Shown: in pieces, positions 15,261 to 23,076 of the stretch
Numbering within the stretch: the first letter of the stretch is position 1
How the letters are laid out: every line of letters starts with the position of its first letter
From: a virus
Virus record (IMG/VR): IMGVR_UViG_3300037261_000082
Location: 1 to 64,000 of that record
Reading direction: 5' to 3' (one strand)
DNA: 64,000 bases
Position numbers and translations under genes: made by a program
Notes under the pieces: generated by a model
The model's database searches: none
What the model was told of the DNA's origin: nothing
What the model saw: only the letters and a program-made list of their open reading frames with translations

Positions 15261-16030
15261 AGATTGGAATTATTGGAGTAGGGGTCGTTGGTGGTACGTT
15301 GGCTTATGGCTTTAATCGTATTGGTCACGAAGTCATTAAACACGACCTTAAATTGGCAACTAAGATTGACGTTGTTTTAGGTACACTTCTTACTTTCGTG
15401 TGTGTACCAACACTGCAGGCTGTTAACGGCTTGTGTGATACTTCTTCTGTAGAAGAAGTTGTGGCCTCCTTAGCCGAAATTGGTTATGAGGGTGTTGTTG
15501 TTATTAAGTCAACGGTTACTCCTGGAACGACGGATAGGTTAGCAAAAGAGTTTCCTTTCCTACGCTTAGCGTTCTGCCCAGAATTCTTGCGGGAGAAGTC
15601 AACTTACAGTGATTTTGTTGAAAATCATGATGTGTGTATTATTGGAACTCTATATGACAAGGACTTTGAGTTGATCAAAGCTGCCCACGAACCTTTGCCC
15701 AAGGCGTACGAACTTTTGACCCCAATTGAGGCTGAATTGGCTAAGTACTTCTCAAATACATTCAATGCAGCGCGAATCATATTTGCTAATCAGTTCTTTG
15801 AGGTTTGTAAGGCTGTGGGCGCTAACTATACAGCGGTCAAGAATGCAGTGTCTAAGCGTACGAATATTGGGGGTTATTACCTGGATTGTAATGAGAACTT
15901 CCGTGCATTTGGTGGTTCGTGTTTGCCGAAGGATACTTCGGCTCTTGCTACTTTTGTAAAGGAGAAAGGGATAGACGCTCCTATGTTTGAATGGCTGCTG
16001 GCTGCAAACGAGAGGATCAAAAGCAAATGA
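15257..16030 (+). CDS. Short UDP-glucose/GDP-mannose dehydrogenase
   Basis: Protein of 257 residues in the nucleotide-sugar 6-dehydrogenase family, which oxidises UDP-glucose-like substrates to uronic acids with NAD. The NAD motif is 'GIIGVGVVGG' at residues 4-13. 'KSTVTPGTTD' and 'AFCPEFLREKS' are family blocks. The catalytic cysteine lies in 'FGGSCLPKDTSAL' near residue 227. Usual members exceed 400 residues; the C-terminal UDP-binding domain is missing here, and the gene ends shortly after the catalytic loop. ATG at 15257 overlaps the previous stop; earlier in-frame starts would overlap more. Confidence 0.82.
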   Translation: MKIGIIGVGVVGGTLAYGFNRIGHEVIKHDLKLATKIDVVLGTLLTFVCVPTLQAVNGLCDTSSVEEVVASLAEIGYEGVVVIKSTVTPGTTDRLAKEFPFLRLAFCPEFLREKSTYSDFVENHDVCIIGTLYDKDFELIKAAHEPLPKAYELLTPIEAELAKYFSNTFNAARIIFANQFFEVCKAVGANYTAVKNAVSKRTNIGGYYLDCNENFRAFGGSCLPKDTSALATFVKEKGIDAPMFEWLLAANERIKSK

Positions 16031-16929
16031 TCCTGGTCACAGGGGGCATGGGTTTTATTGGCCGGGCTTTAGTCAAGGCACTTGTTGAGCGTGGTGAGAA
16101 GGTGCGGGTACTTGATAATGGCTGGCGGCACGGCCAAGGGCACAAGATGCCAAATGGCGTTGAATTCTTCAATGGTGATATTCGTGATAGTGCAACTGTC
16201 TTGCAGGCTGTGGCAGGTTGTGAAGAAGTGCATCATTTAGCAGCGATCAATGGTACGTCAAACTTCTACAAGTACCCTGGATTAGTGCTGGACGTTGCGG
16301 TTAAGGGCATGATTAACGTGCTCGACGCTTGCAAGGTGCATGGAGTTAAGACCCTAATGCTGGCATCCTCGTCAGAGGTCTACCAGACGGCAGTGGTTAT
16401 CCCAACACCAGAGGACGTCCCGCTGGTTATTCCAGATCCGTACAACCCGCGCTATAGCTACGCTGCTGGGAAGATTATCAGCGAAATGATGTTGCTGCAT
16501 TCCGCGCGTAATATCGAACGTGCTATTATCATGCGTCCCCATAATATCTACGGTCCCAATATGGGGAATGAGCATGTCATACCCCGACTGGCTAGGGACC
16601 CAAGTAACTTTACGGATGGTCAGCAGACTCGTGCATTTTGTTATATTGACGATGCAATAGACGGTTGGATGATAGCTCGTGAGCATGGTGAACACCGTCA
16701 GGTTTATAATCTAGGTACAGACCACGAGATTCGAGTAGTTGACCTTGCTTATCGTATTGTGGCATTGGCTGGGTTTACTCCAGTAGTTTCTGCCCCTGCT
16801 CCGGCGGATGGTGGTACAGAACGAAGGTGCCCTGATATATCGAAGTTGAGGGCGCTGGGGTACCAGCCCAAAGTTAGCCTTGAAGAGGGTTTAAGCAAAT
16901 CGATGGAGTGGTATCGTGCAGCTGCATAA
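16027..16929 (+). CDS. NAD-dependent sugar epimerase/dehydratase (extended SDR)
   Basis: Protein of 300 residues. 'ILVTGGMGFIGRALV' is the N-terminal NAD-binding glycine motif. 'SSSEVYQ' and 'YSYAAGKIISE' supply the catalytic Ser and Tyr-x3-Lys, and 'MRPHNIYGPNMG' is the usual substrate-binding block. This places it with UDP-glucose 4-epimerase-like and related dehydratases acting on nucleotide sugars. Exact chemistry cannot be read. ATGA overlap with the dehydrogenase and a 14-nt overlap with the next gene show a compact operon. Confidence 0.85.
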   Translation: MILVTGGMGFIGRALVKALVERGEKVRVLDNGWRHGQGHKMPNGVEFFNGDIRDSATVLQAVAGCEEVHHLAAINGTSNFYKYPGLVLDVAVKGMINVLDACKVHGVKTLMLASSSEVYQTAVVIPTPEDVPLVIPDPYNPRYSYAAGKIISEMMLLHSARNIERAIIMRPHNIYGPNMGNEHVIPRLARDPSNFTDGQQTRAFCYIDDAIDGWMIAREHGEHRQVYNLGTDHEIRVVDLAYRIVALAGFTPVVSAPAPADGGTERRCPDISKLRALGYQPKVSLEEGLSKSMEWYRAAA

Positions 16930-18139
16930 GTGTCAGAACTGTGACGAGGTAACGACTAAGATCATGTCGCTTGGCTATATGCCGCCGTGTAACGCAATGC
17001 CAAAGATTGGTGAACCCCGCCGGGCACAACGCTGGATACCAACTGATCTGATGTTGTGTCGTTCGTGCGACCTGGTACAGCTTGCGTACGTTGAAGCGCC
17101 AACTGATGTATTTCCAGCTGATTATCCCTACGTCAGCGGATCAACTAAGATACTGCACGATAACTTTGCAAATCTGGCAAAGGAGGCTCCAGCGATTGCT
17201 GGGATGAACTTAGGAGACTTGGTGGTTGACATAGGGTCCAATGACGGAACACTGCTCTCGAAGTTCGAGGGTTATCGGCAACTTGGCATTGAGCCAACGG
17301 ATACTGCAAACATTGCGATCTCGAATCACGTCCCAACAATCCAACAATACTTCTCTGTTGGACTTGCCAAGCGTGTGGTGAGCGATTATGGAGCGGTTAA
17401 GCTTGTCACTTGCGCTAATTGTTTTGCCCATATTCCGGATGTTCACGCGGTAGTAGACGGCGTGCTTGAGTTGCTGGCACCTGACGGTGTATTTGTTACT
17501 GAGTCCCATTATTTAATGGGGCTGATTGAGCGATTACAGTACGATACGATTTATCAAGAACACCTGCGTTATTACTCACTCAACTCGCTAACTAACATTC
17601 TGAAGCGGCATGGACTTAACGTATTTCATGCCAAGCATATCCCAAGCCACGGCGGTTCGATCCGCGTCTACGCTTCGCGAGAAGCGCGTACTGTGTCAGC
17701 ATCCGCTAAGAACCTGGCAGCCAGTGAGTTGCGCGCTGATGCATTGCACGCTCGTTTGCAAACATTTGCGAGAGATGTACAGGCATCGCGTTTTGCGCTG
17801 CTTGAACGCATAGCCAATGCTAAGCGGCGTGGCCACCAAGTTGTTGGTCTTTCAGCACCGTCGCGTGGTGGTACTGTGGTGAGCTACTGTGGCCTTGACG
17901 AAACAATGATCGACTACGTCTGTGAGATTGTAGGCTCGCCAAAAATTGGCCGCTACATGCCGGGCACCGAGATTCCGGTAGTTGACGAGAGCAGGTTATT
18001 TACTGATCAACCCGATTACGCCATAATCTTCTCTTGGCATATTGCCGATGAGTTAATACCAAAGTTGCGAGCTAAAGGTTACAAAGGTGAATTCATTTTG
18101 CCATGCAATCGTGAGAGTGATTATGCTCAAGCTGCATAA
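16916..18139 (+). CDS. Sugar C-methyltransferase-type protein with zinc domain
   Basis: Protein of 407 residues in the family of NDP-sugar C-methyltransferases (putative zinc-binding N-terminus, central methyltransferase, C-terminal Rossmann domain). Cys pairs at 'KCQNC' (about 6-9) and 'LCRSC' (about 48-51) form the zinc site. 'LVVDIGSNDGTLL' is the SAM motif, 'YQEHLRYYSL' a family signature, and 'GLSAPSRGGTVVSYCGL' starts the C-terminal domain. Members methylate carbon atoms of keto-deoxy sugars. The GTG start overlaps the epimerase end. Another role in branched-sugar synthesis is possible. Confidence 0.84.
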   Translation: MQLHKCQNCDEVTTKIMSLGYMPPCNAMPKIGEPRRAQRWIPTDLMLCRSCDLVQLAYVEAPTDVFPADYPYVSGSTKILHDNFANLAKEAPAIAGMNLGDLVVDIGSNDGTLLSKFEGYRQLGIEPTDTANIAISNHVPTIQQYFSVGLAKRVVSDYGAVKLVTCANCFAHIPDVHAVVDGVLELLAPDGVFVTESHYLMGLIERLQYDTIYQEHLRYYSLNSLTNILKRHGLNVFHAKHIPSHGGSIRVYASREARTVSASAKNLAASELRADALHARLQTFARDVQASRFALLERIANAKRRGHQVVGLSAPSRGGTVVSYCGLDETMIDYVCEIVGSPKIGRYMPGTEIPVVDESRLFTDQPDYAIIFSWHIADELIPKLRAKGYKGEFILPCNRESDYAQAA

Positions 18140-18887
18140 CCTAACCTTGGTGATGATTGAGACTCGCGAGCATGAACTTGCCGCGTTAGCGGTTGAGGAT
18201 TGTCTCAAGGTTGCAGAGTTTGGTGACGTGTTGATCCTGACTGATAGGTCAACTGCGTTCCCTCGTATTGGCACTCGTATTGAAGAAGTTCCTGACTGGT
18301 CAGACAAACTCGGTTGGGCACGTTCAATGTGGTACGACGTGCCTCCATTGGTAAAGACCTCCCATATTCTAGCCATCCAATGGGACAGCTGGATTTGGGA
18401 CCCATCAGTGTGGCGTGATGAGTTCCTAAATTATGATTTTTGCGGAGCGCCGTGGTGGTATAAGGACGGCAAGAATGTTGGTAATAGTGGCTTCTGTCTT
18501 AAGAGCACGCGACTAGCCCGGTACCTTGCTAAGAACCGCGACAAGTTTCCGTGTGATTCCAGTATTGAGGATGATTTGTTGTGTCGTAAGTATCGTTCTA
18601 AGTTGGAGGACGTTGGGTTTCGCTGGGCTCCTGAGAAGGTAGCTTACGACTTCTCATTTGAGGGTTGTGGGGGTAATAAGCCCACAAAGCATTTCGGTTT
18701 TCACGCGGCCATGAATTTTGGACTTGTTCTTGATCATGACCGGCTGCTTGAACGGGCAAGGCTCATGTTCAAGTCGCTTTACATTCGAGATAGTTATATT
18801 GCGAAAGCTTTCTGTGAGAAGAATCCTGATGTTGTTAAAGAATTGTTAGATGAAGAAAACAGTCCTAAATTGAAGGAAGTGACCTAA
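18123..18887 (+). CDS. DUF5672-like glycosyltransferase-type protein
   Basis: Protein of 254 residues matching the DUF5672 pattern: 'LTLVMIETREHELAALAVED', then 'VLILTDRS', 'AIQWDSWIWDPSVW', 'FCGAPWWYKDG' with 'VGNSGFCLKST'. This family is distantly related to nucleotide-sugar glycosyltransferases; the 'WDSWI' acidic motif may bind metal. ATG at 18123 overlaps the methyltransferase end by 17 nt. It is the last gene of the sugar cassette and may attach the modified sugar to its acceptor. The function is inferred. Confidence 0.74.
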   Translation: MLKLHNLTLVMIETREHELAALAVEDCLKVAEFGDVLILTDRSTAFPRIGTRIEEVPDWSDKLGWARSMWYDVPPLVKTSHILAIQWDSWIWDPSVWRDEFLNYDFCGAPWWYKDGKNVGNSGFCLKSTRLARYLAKNRDKFPCDSSIEDDLLCRKYRSKLEDVGFRWAPEKVAYDFSFEGCGGNKPTKHFGFHAAMNFGLVLDHDRLLERARLMFKSLYIRDSYIAKAFCEKNPDVVKELLDEENSPKLKEVT

Positions 18888-18889
18888 CA

Positions 18890-19588
18890 ATGCAGTATTA
18901 CGTTTATGAGCATTGGAGGCCAGATACTGGATTGCCCTTTTATGTTGGGAAGGGGAAAGGTGGGAGGGTTAACTGTACTCAGCGGAACAAATACTACGTT
19001 CGCGTTGTTAATAAATTGAAGCGCAACAACCTAGAAATTGAAGTTCGTAAGGTTTTCTCTGGGCTAGACGAGGAAATGGCTTTCGCTCTTGAGAAGTCCC
19101 AAATTGCATATTGGCGTGCGCGGGGCATTGCGTTGACAAATGCAACGGATGGTGGTGAGGGTATTTCTGGGTATAGATTCTCTGACGCACAAAAACAACA
19201 TATGAGCAAAGTCATAAAGGATCTTCCCCCCGAAGTTTGGGCTGTGATTAAAGCAGCTGTTAGTAAGGCTCGAAAGAATCACACCCCTTCGGATGAGACT
19301 CGTAAGCTGATGAGCATTTCGCAAACTGGGCGGAAGCACCTTGAAGAAACAAAGCAGAAGATGCGTATTAAGGCTTTGGAGCGCGAAGCTATGAGGCGCG
19401 AGTTGGGACTTGTTCAGCAAGGGCATTTAGGATTTAAGCATAGTGCAGCTACAAAACAAGAGATGCGCCTTATTGCATTGGCAAGAGGAGAGGTCAGTGC
19501 CGCTACTAAAGAAAAACTGCGTGACGCGGTTAGTAAGCGTTCCCGTGATAGTCGCGGGCGGTTACTGCCTTTAAATAACCCCTCTTGA
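18890..19588 (+). CDS. GIY-YIG homing endonuclease with NUMOD3 motifs
   Basis: Protein of 232 residues. The N-terminal GIY-YIG nuclease domain (about 1-95) shows 'YYVYEHWRPDTGLPFYVGKG' with the downstream Arg and Glu. The C-terminal part has three NUMOD3-like DNA-binding repeats ('SDETRKLMSISQTGRKHLEE', 'KHSAATKQEMR', 'SAATKEKLRDAVS'). It resembles the Seg-type free-standing endonucleases that cut related phages lacking the gene. AAGGAAG lies in the tail of the previous gene. It separates the sugar cassette from the tail genes. Confidence 0.86.
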   Translation: MQYYVYEHWRPDTGLPFYVGKGKGGRVNCTQRNKYYVRVVNKLKRNNLEIEVRKVFSGLDEEMAFALEKSQIAYWRARGIALTNATDGGEGISGYRFSDAQKQHMSKVIKDLPPEVWAVIKAAVSKARKNHTPSDETRKLMSISQTGRKHLEETKQKMRIKALEREAMRRELGLVQQGHLGFKHSAATKQEMRLIALARGEVSAATKEKLRDAVSKRSRDSRGRLLPLNNPS

Positions 19589-19605
19589 ACTAAAAGGAAA
19601 ATATC

Positions 19606-20001
19606 ATGGCTAACATATCAACGTATCTTACCCGCGCGTACCTCGACTGGTGCTTGAATGGAGCTACTCCGTCGCGCCCTGGTGCGGTGTGGGCAGGCCT
19701 CGCAGCTGGTACCCCAACGTCAGTTTCTGGTTCAGAGATTGGCACGTTGACTGGCTATTCCCGTGTGACGGCCCTGTTTGGCGCTGCGGCTTCGCCTGCT
19801 GGATCAGCATCTAATACTGCGGCCATGACTTTTGGCCCGTTCTCCTCAACGGGTTCAATTCTTGGTCTGCAACTGTGGGATGGCTCGCCAGTGGCGTCGT
19901 CCGATATGCTCTGGTATGGGACGCTGCAAACCGCACGCACCATTCTGATCGGCGACTCATTGGTTGTTGCTGCTGGAGCGTTAACGATCACGCTCTCATA
20001 A
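19606..20001 (+). CDS. Virion (fibre/tail-associated) protein
   Basis: Protein of 131 residues. The pattern 'YLTRAYLDWCLNG...RPGAVWAGLAAGTP', then 'GYSRVTALFGAA' and 'TAAMTFGPFSSTGSILGLQLWD', is one I recall from small structural proteins encoded near phage fibres. It is beta-rich with a hydrophobic C-terminus. AAGGAA precedes the ATG. Probable fibre base or attachment component; exact role unknown. Confidence 0.72.
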   Translation: MANISTYLTRAYLDWCLNGATPSRPGAVWAGLAAGTPTSVSGSEIGTLTGYSRVTALFGAAASPAGSASNTAAMTFGPFSSTGSILGLQLWDGSPVASSDMLWYGTLQTARTILIGDSLVVAAGALTITLS

Positions 20002-20009
20002 GTCAAAAA

Positions 20010-21887
20010 ATGACGGTCGAAGTCAAAACCACTACAGGCGCTTCTACCTGGACCGTTCCTGCGGGCGTGACTTCTATACAAGTTGAGGCTATTGGCAATG
20101 GCGGCACGCCGACTATCGGCGGTGGCGCTGGTGGTGGTGCCTATGTGATGGTGGCGGCTATCCCTGTAACCCCTACCAACACAGTTTGGTTAAACATTGG
20201 TACGGCTGGGGGAACGACTCCCACTTGGTTAAATGTTGCAAGCAATGCTGCGCCAACATTAGTATCGCAAGGCGTTCTAGCCGACTACGGAAGAAATTCT
20301 GGGGGTTCAACAGGCGGCGCTGGCGGTGCTATTGCAAACTGTATTCCTACTTCCGTGGGAGGAGGCAATCTAGCGTATGCTGGAGGCACTGGTGGCGCTC
20401 GTGGAGCGTCTGGCAGTAATGGAGGTGGCGGCGGTGCTGCTGGCCCAGATGGAGCAGGACAAGTCGGTGGCGCGGGGGATGCTACTTCGGCTACTTCTGG
20501 CGGCGGAGGTGGCGGTGCAGATGGATCGTCAAGTACCGCAGGGCAAATTGGCCAAACTTTAGCTGGTGGTGCTGGTGGTCAAGGACCCGCCGGATCAGGC
20601 TCCGGTGCTGGCGCTACATCTGTGGCGACGGCCCAAGTTGGCACTGATGGCGGCGGGGGTGGCGGTGGATTTGTAACAACAAATCCTAATGGAGCCCAAG
20701 GCGGTACGCACACAATTACTGCGTGGGGATCGGGCTTCGGTCCAGGCGGTGGCGGGGGCGGTAAAGAAGGAGCGGCAAGCAATGCCGGGGGGTCCGGTGG
20801 TACTTACGGCGGTGGAGGTGGCGCTTACCTCACTTCTGTCGGCGGCCAAGGCATCATCGTTATTACTTATACTTCTAGTACGGCTTGGACGGGTTCATTT
20901 GTAGGTTCAGGCTCAGGGACTTTTACGGGAGGCGTACAAGCTTTATTAGTTGCTAGTACTTCTCTTTCGGGGGGAAGCAACTTAGCAGTTGATACTCAGG
21001 ACTTCTTAGCTGCTACAGCTACTTTTATCAGCGTTGGTAGCCTAAGTGCTACTACTAATGTTCTGGTAGCTGCTCAGACTAATTTTGTTGGTATTGGTAA
21101 TTTATCTGCAACTGCAAGTATTGTTAGTGCTACTATATTTGTTACAGCTGCTTTTGTTGGTACTGGTTCTCTAACTGTTATTACTGCAGCAACCTTACGA
21201 ACTGCTTCTGCCGCTTTTGTTGGTACTGGTTCTCTAACTGTTATTACTGCAGCAACCTTACGAACTGCGTCTGCCGCTTTTGTTGGTACAGGTCATCTAT
21301 CAATAAACACAAATGCCTTACTTGCTGGGTTGGCTGCCTTTCATGGGGTAAGCTCGCTAACTGCTAATACTAAATCTTTATTCGCTGCCATTATTGCTTT
21401 CGCGGGTACTGGAAAGCTAAGTGCCGCTGCTGTTCAAAACTCTCTTGCGGTTGTAGGTTTTGCTGGATTAGGTAATCTTTCAGCTACCCTTACGGCTATA
21501 TTCCCAATAGCATGTACCCTTAATGGTACAGGTGGATTACTAACAAGCGCCACGCTTTTGCAAGTTGGGTCTGCTGCTTTTGTGGGTGTGGGGAGTTTTG
21601 CAGTCCATGTAGGAGTAAATACAGCCATTCTCGCTGCCTTTGCAGGAGCAGGACAGTTGTCAGCTACAGCAGGCGTAATATACACTATTTTTGCGACGTT
21701 TAGTGGTGCAGGTAGTCTACTAGCCAATGTTCTTGATTTTCTGTTTAATGCCACGGCTACTTTCTCTGGGAGTAGCAAGATGTGTGCCCAAGCCATTGTT
21801 CGTTTAGGTCCAAAAGGTGTTAAAGTTAATCAATTTGTGTTTGGTTCTGGCACTGCTTTTAATCGTATTATTCAGGCTGCGAAGTAA
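20010..21887 (+). CDS. Glycine-rich tail fibre with beta-type tandem repeats
   Basis: Protein of 625 residues. Residues 1-40 form a small beta domain ('STWTVPAGVTSIQVEAIG') typical of glycine-rich phage fibre domains. Residues about 35-285 are extremely Gly-rich, with several GGGGGG-type stretches as in polyglycine-II adhesins. Residues about 300-610 hold roughly 13 repeats of 20-21 residues built on F-x-G-x-G-x-L-x-x. Two neighbouring repeats are nearly identical at DNA level (21151-21276). No ribosome-binding site is visible, so the gene is probably coupled to its neighbour. Likely host-recognition fibre. Confidence 0.78.
   Translation: MTVEVKTTTGASTWTVPAGVTSIQVEAIGNGGTPTIGGGAGGGAYVMVAAIPVTPTNTVWLNIGTAGGTTPTWLNVASNAAPTLVSQGVLADYGRNSGGSTGGAGGAIANCIPTSVGGGNLAYAGGTGGARGASGSNGGGGGAAGPDGAGQVGGAGDATSATSGGGGGGADGSSSTAGQIGQTLAGGAGGQGPAGSGSGAGATSVATAQVGTDGGGGGGGFVTTNPNGAQGGTHTITAWGSGFGPGGGGGGKEGAASNAGGSGGTYGGGGGAYLTSVGGQGIIVITYTSSTAWTGSFVGSGSGTFTGGVQALLVASTSLSGGSNLAVDTQDFLAATATFISVGSLSATTNVLVAAQTNFVGIGNLSATASIVSATIFVTAAFVGTGSLTVITAATLRTASAAFVGTGSLTVITAATLRTASAAFVGTGHLSINTNALLAGLAAFHGVSSLTANTKSLFAAIIAFAGTGKLSAAAVQNSLAVVGFAGLGNLSATLTAIFPIACTLNGTGGLLTSATLLQVGSAAFVGVGSFAVHVGVNTAILAAFAGAGQLSATAGVIYTIFATFSGAGSLLANVLDFLFNATATFSGSSKMCAQAIVRLGPKGVKVNQFVFGSGTAFNRIIQAAK
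21151..21276 (+). repeat. Tandem 63-bp repeat inside the fibre gene
   Basis: Two adjacent 63-bp copies (21151-21213 and 21214-21276) differ at one base, with the start of a diverged third copy after them. The unit encodes one 21-residue repeat (A-F-V-G-T-G-S-L type). Near identity next to more diverged copies points to recent unit duplication. Confidence 0.85.
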
Positions 21888-21890
21888 GTT

Positions 21891-22334
21891 ATGACAGTCC
21901 GGGCAGGATCATTTGTAAGTGTAGGCCAGAGTTCTCTTTCTGTTGCAGCTAATACAGCCTTAATAGCACAAACCGTTTTCTCTGGTACTGGTTCACTTTC
22001 TGCTAACGCTGCGCGACTCACAACCTTTGATCTATCAGAAGTATTTGCAGGCGTAGGTTCTCTTTCTGCTTCTGCACAGACATTTATCTACTTGAGTGAA
22101 AGATTTGCAGGTGCAGCTAGCCTTTCTGTTTATGCAACAATGAATTCGGTATCTATAGTGTTTATGGGGCAAGGAGGTCTTTCTGTTACAGATAGAGCAG
22201 TCTTATCTGCGTCAGCTAGTTTTGCAGGTAATAGTAAGATTTGTGTTTTTGCTAACGTGCTTCTTGCTACCCGTGGAGTTGTTCATAATGTTATGCGTCC
22301 CGGCTCCGGCCCAACCAATAATGTGATTGTATGA
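21891..22334 (+). CDS. Second F-x-G-x-G repeat protein
   Basis: Protein of 147 residues made of about six units of the repeat seen in the gene before it, for example 'FSGTGSLSANA', 'FAGVGSLSASA' and 'FAGAASLSVYA'. Both proteins end with a matching block ('FAGNSKICVFANV' here, 'FSGSSKMCAQAIV' before) followed by a similar short tail with a Gly-Ser-Gly motif. It looks like a duplicated, shortened relative of the fibre C-terminus. It could assemble with it or serve as an alternative fibre tip. Confidence 0.72.
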   Translation: MTVRAGSFVSVGQSSLSVAANTALIAQTVFSGTGSLSANAARLTTFDLSEVFAGVGSLSASAQTFIYLSERFAGAASLSVYATMNSVSIVFMGQGGLSVTDRAVLSASASFAGNSKICVFANVLLATRGVVHNVMRPGSGPTNNVIV

Positions 22335-22723
22335 GACCACACGGAAATCATGCTAGAGTTAATCCGTCTGACCCGGCTGCTCTCGCAGTTTGTGATCGTT
22401 GTGGACGTTGGTTCAACCATAAGGATTTAGTTTGGCAGTTGGCTTGGGCCGGTACGCAAATTTATAACACCCAGGTTCTTGTTTGTACACAAGGGGACTG
22501 CTACGATACTCCTAATGAGCAACTTCGTACTATCATTCTACCCCCAGATCCACCACCTATCTTGAATGCACGTGTGCCTAACTTTGCTTACGAGGAACAG
22601 ACCATACGCATCACTGAATATAATTCACCTAAGAATCCACCCTGGGGGGCAGGACCACAAATGGCACGATGCCTACAAAATGGCACCGTCTCGCGCATTT
22701 TAGAATTCAACACGAGTAGTTAA
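22331..22723 (+). CDS. Conserved phage protein with zinc-ribbon-like N-terminus
   Basis: Protein of 130 residues. 'VCDRCGRWFNHKDLVWQ' provides a Cys-x2-Cys pair, and 'VLVCTQGDCYDTPNEQLR' gives two more Cys, consistent with a small zinc-binding fold. A Pro-rich block follows ('ILPPDPPPILNARVP'). I recall this combination from hypothetical proteins in phage tail regions. The ATG overlaps the previous stop (ATGA). Probably a structural or assembly protein. Confidence 0.74.
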   Translation: MRPHGNHARVNPSDPAALAVCDRCGRWFNHKDLVWQLAWAGTQIYNTQVLVCTQGDCYDTPNEQLRTIILPPDPPPILNARVPNFAYEEQTIRITEYNSPKNPPWGAGPQMARCLQNGTVSRILEFNTSS

Positions 22724-23074
22724 ATGACCGCACCCTTTATTCCGCTTGATGGCCGCATCACGAGTTTGCAAAGTCTTCCGCTTGCCTTAACAGGGGATGA
22801 AGTTATTGAGATTGTTTCCCCTGGTAACGCAACTAATGGAAATAACTATCAGGTACTACTCAGCGTCCTTGCTGCATTCTTCTCAACGAATGTAGGGTTA
22901 CAAGCGTACACAGTGACAACGTTGCCAACTCCTTCTGCTGCAGGAGCGATGGCTTACGTTACGGATGGTGACTCTGGGCTTGCTTGGGGAGATACTGTGG
23001 TAAATACTGGGGCAGGAGCTACCCAGTACGCTGTGTGGTTTAATGGAAGCAACTGGACGGTATTTGGTAAATAA
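22724..23074 (+). CDS. Small tail/fibre-associated beta protein
   Basis: Protein of 116 residues. The N-terminal half resembles bases of phage fibres ('GDEVIEIVSPGNATNGNNYQV'). The C-terminal half is a pattern common at the tips of tail proteins ('GAMAYVTDGDSGLAWGDTV', 'QYAVWFNGSNWTVFGK'). It starts directly after the previous stop. Likely virion component. Confidence 0.72.
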   Translation: MTAPFIPLDGRITSLQSLPLALTGDEVIEIVSPGNATNGNNYQVLLSVLAAFFSTNVGLQAYTVTTLPTPSAAGAMAYVTDGDSGLAWGDTVVNTGAGATQYAVWFNGSNWTVFGK

Positions 23075-23076
23075 TC

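Noticed and set aside
13430-18887. DNA base-modification cluster
   Set aside because: The methyltransferases resemble sugar and FkbM-type enzymes, not DNA methyltransferases, and no nucleotide hydroxymethylase or kinase is present.
20579-20849. Proline-rich leftward ORFs opposite the glycine-rich fibre
   Set aside because: They are shadows of the GC-rich Gly codons on the other strand.
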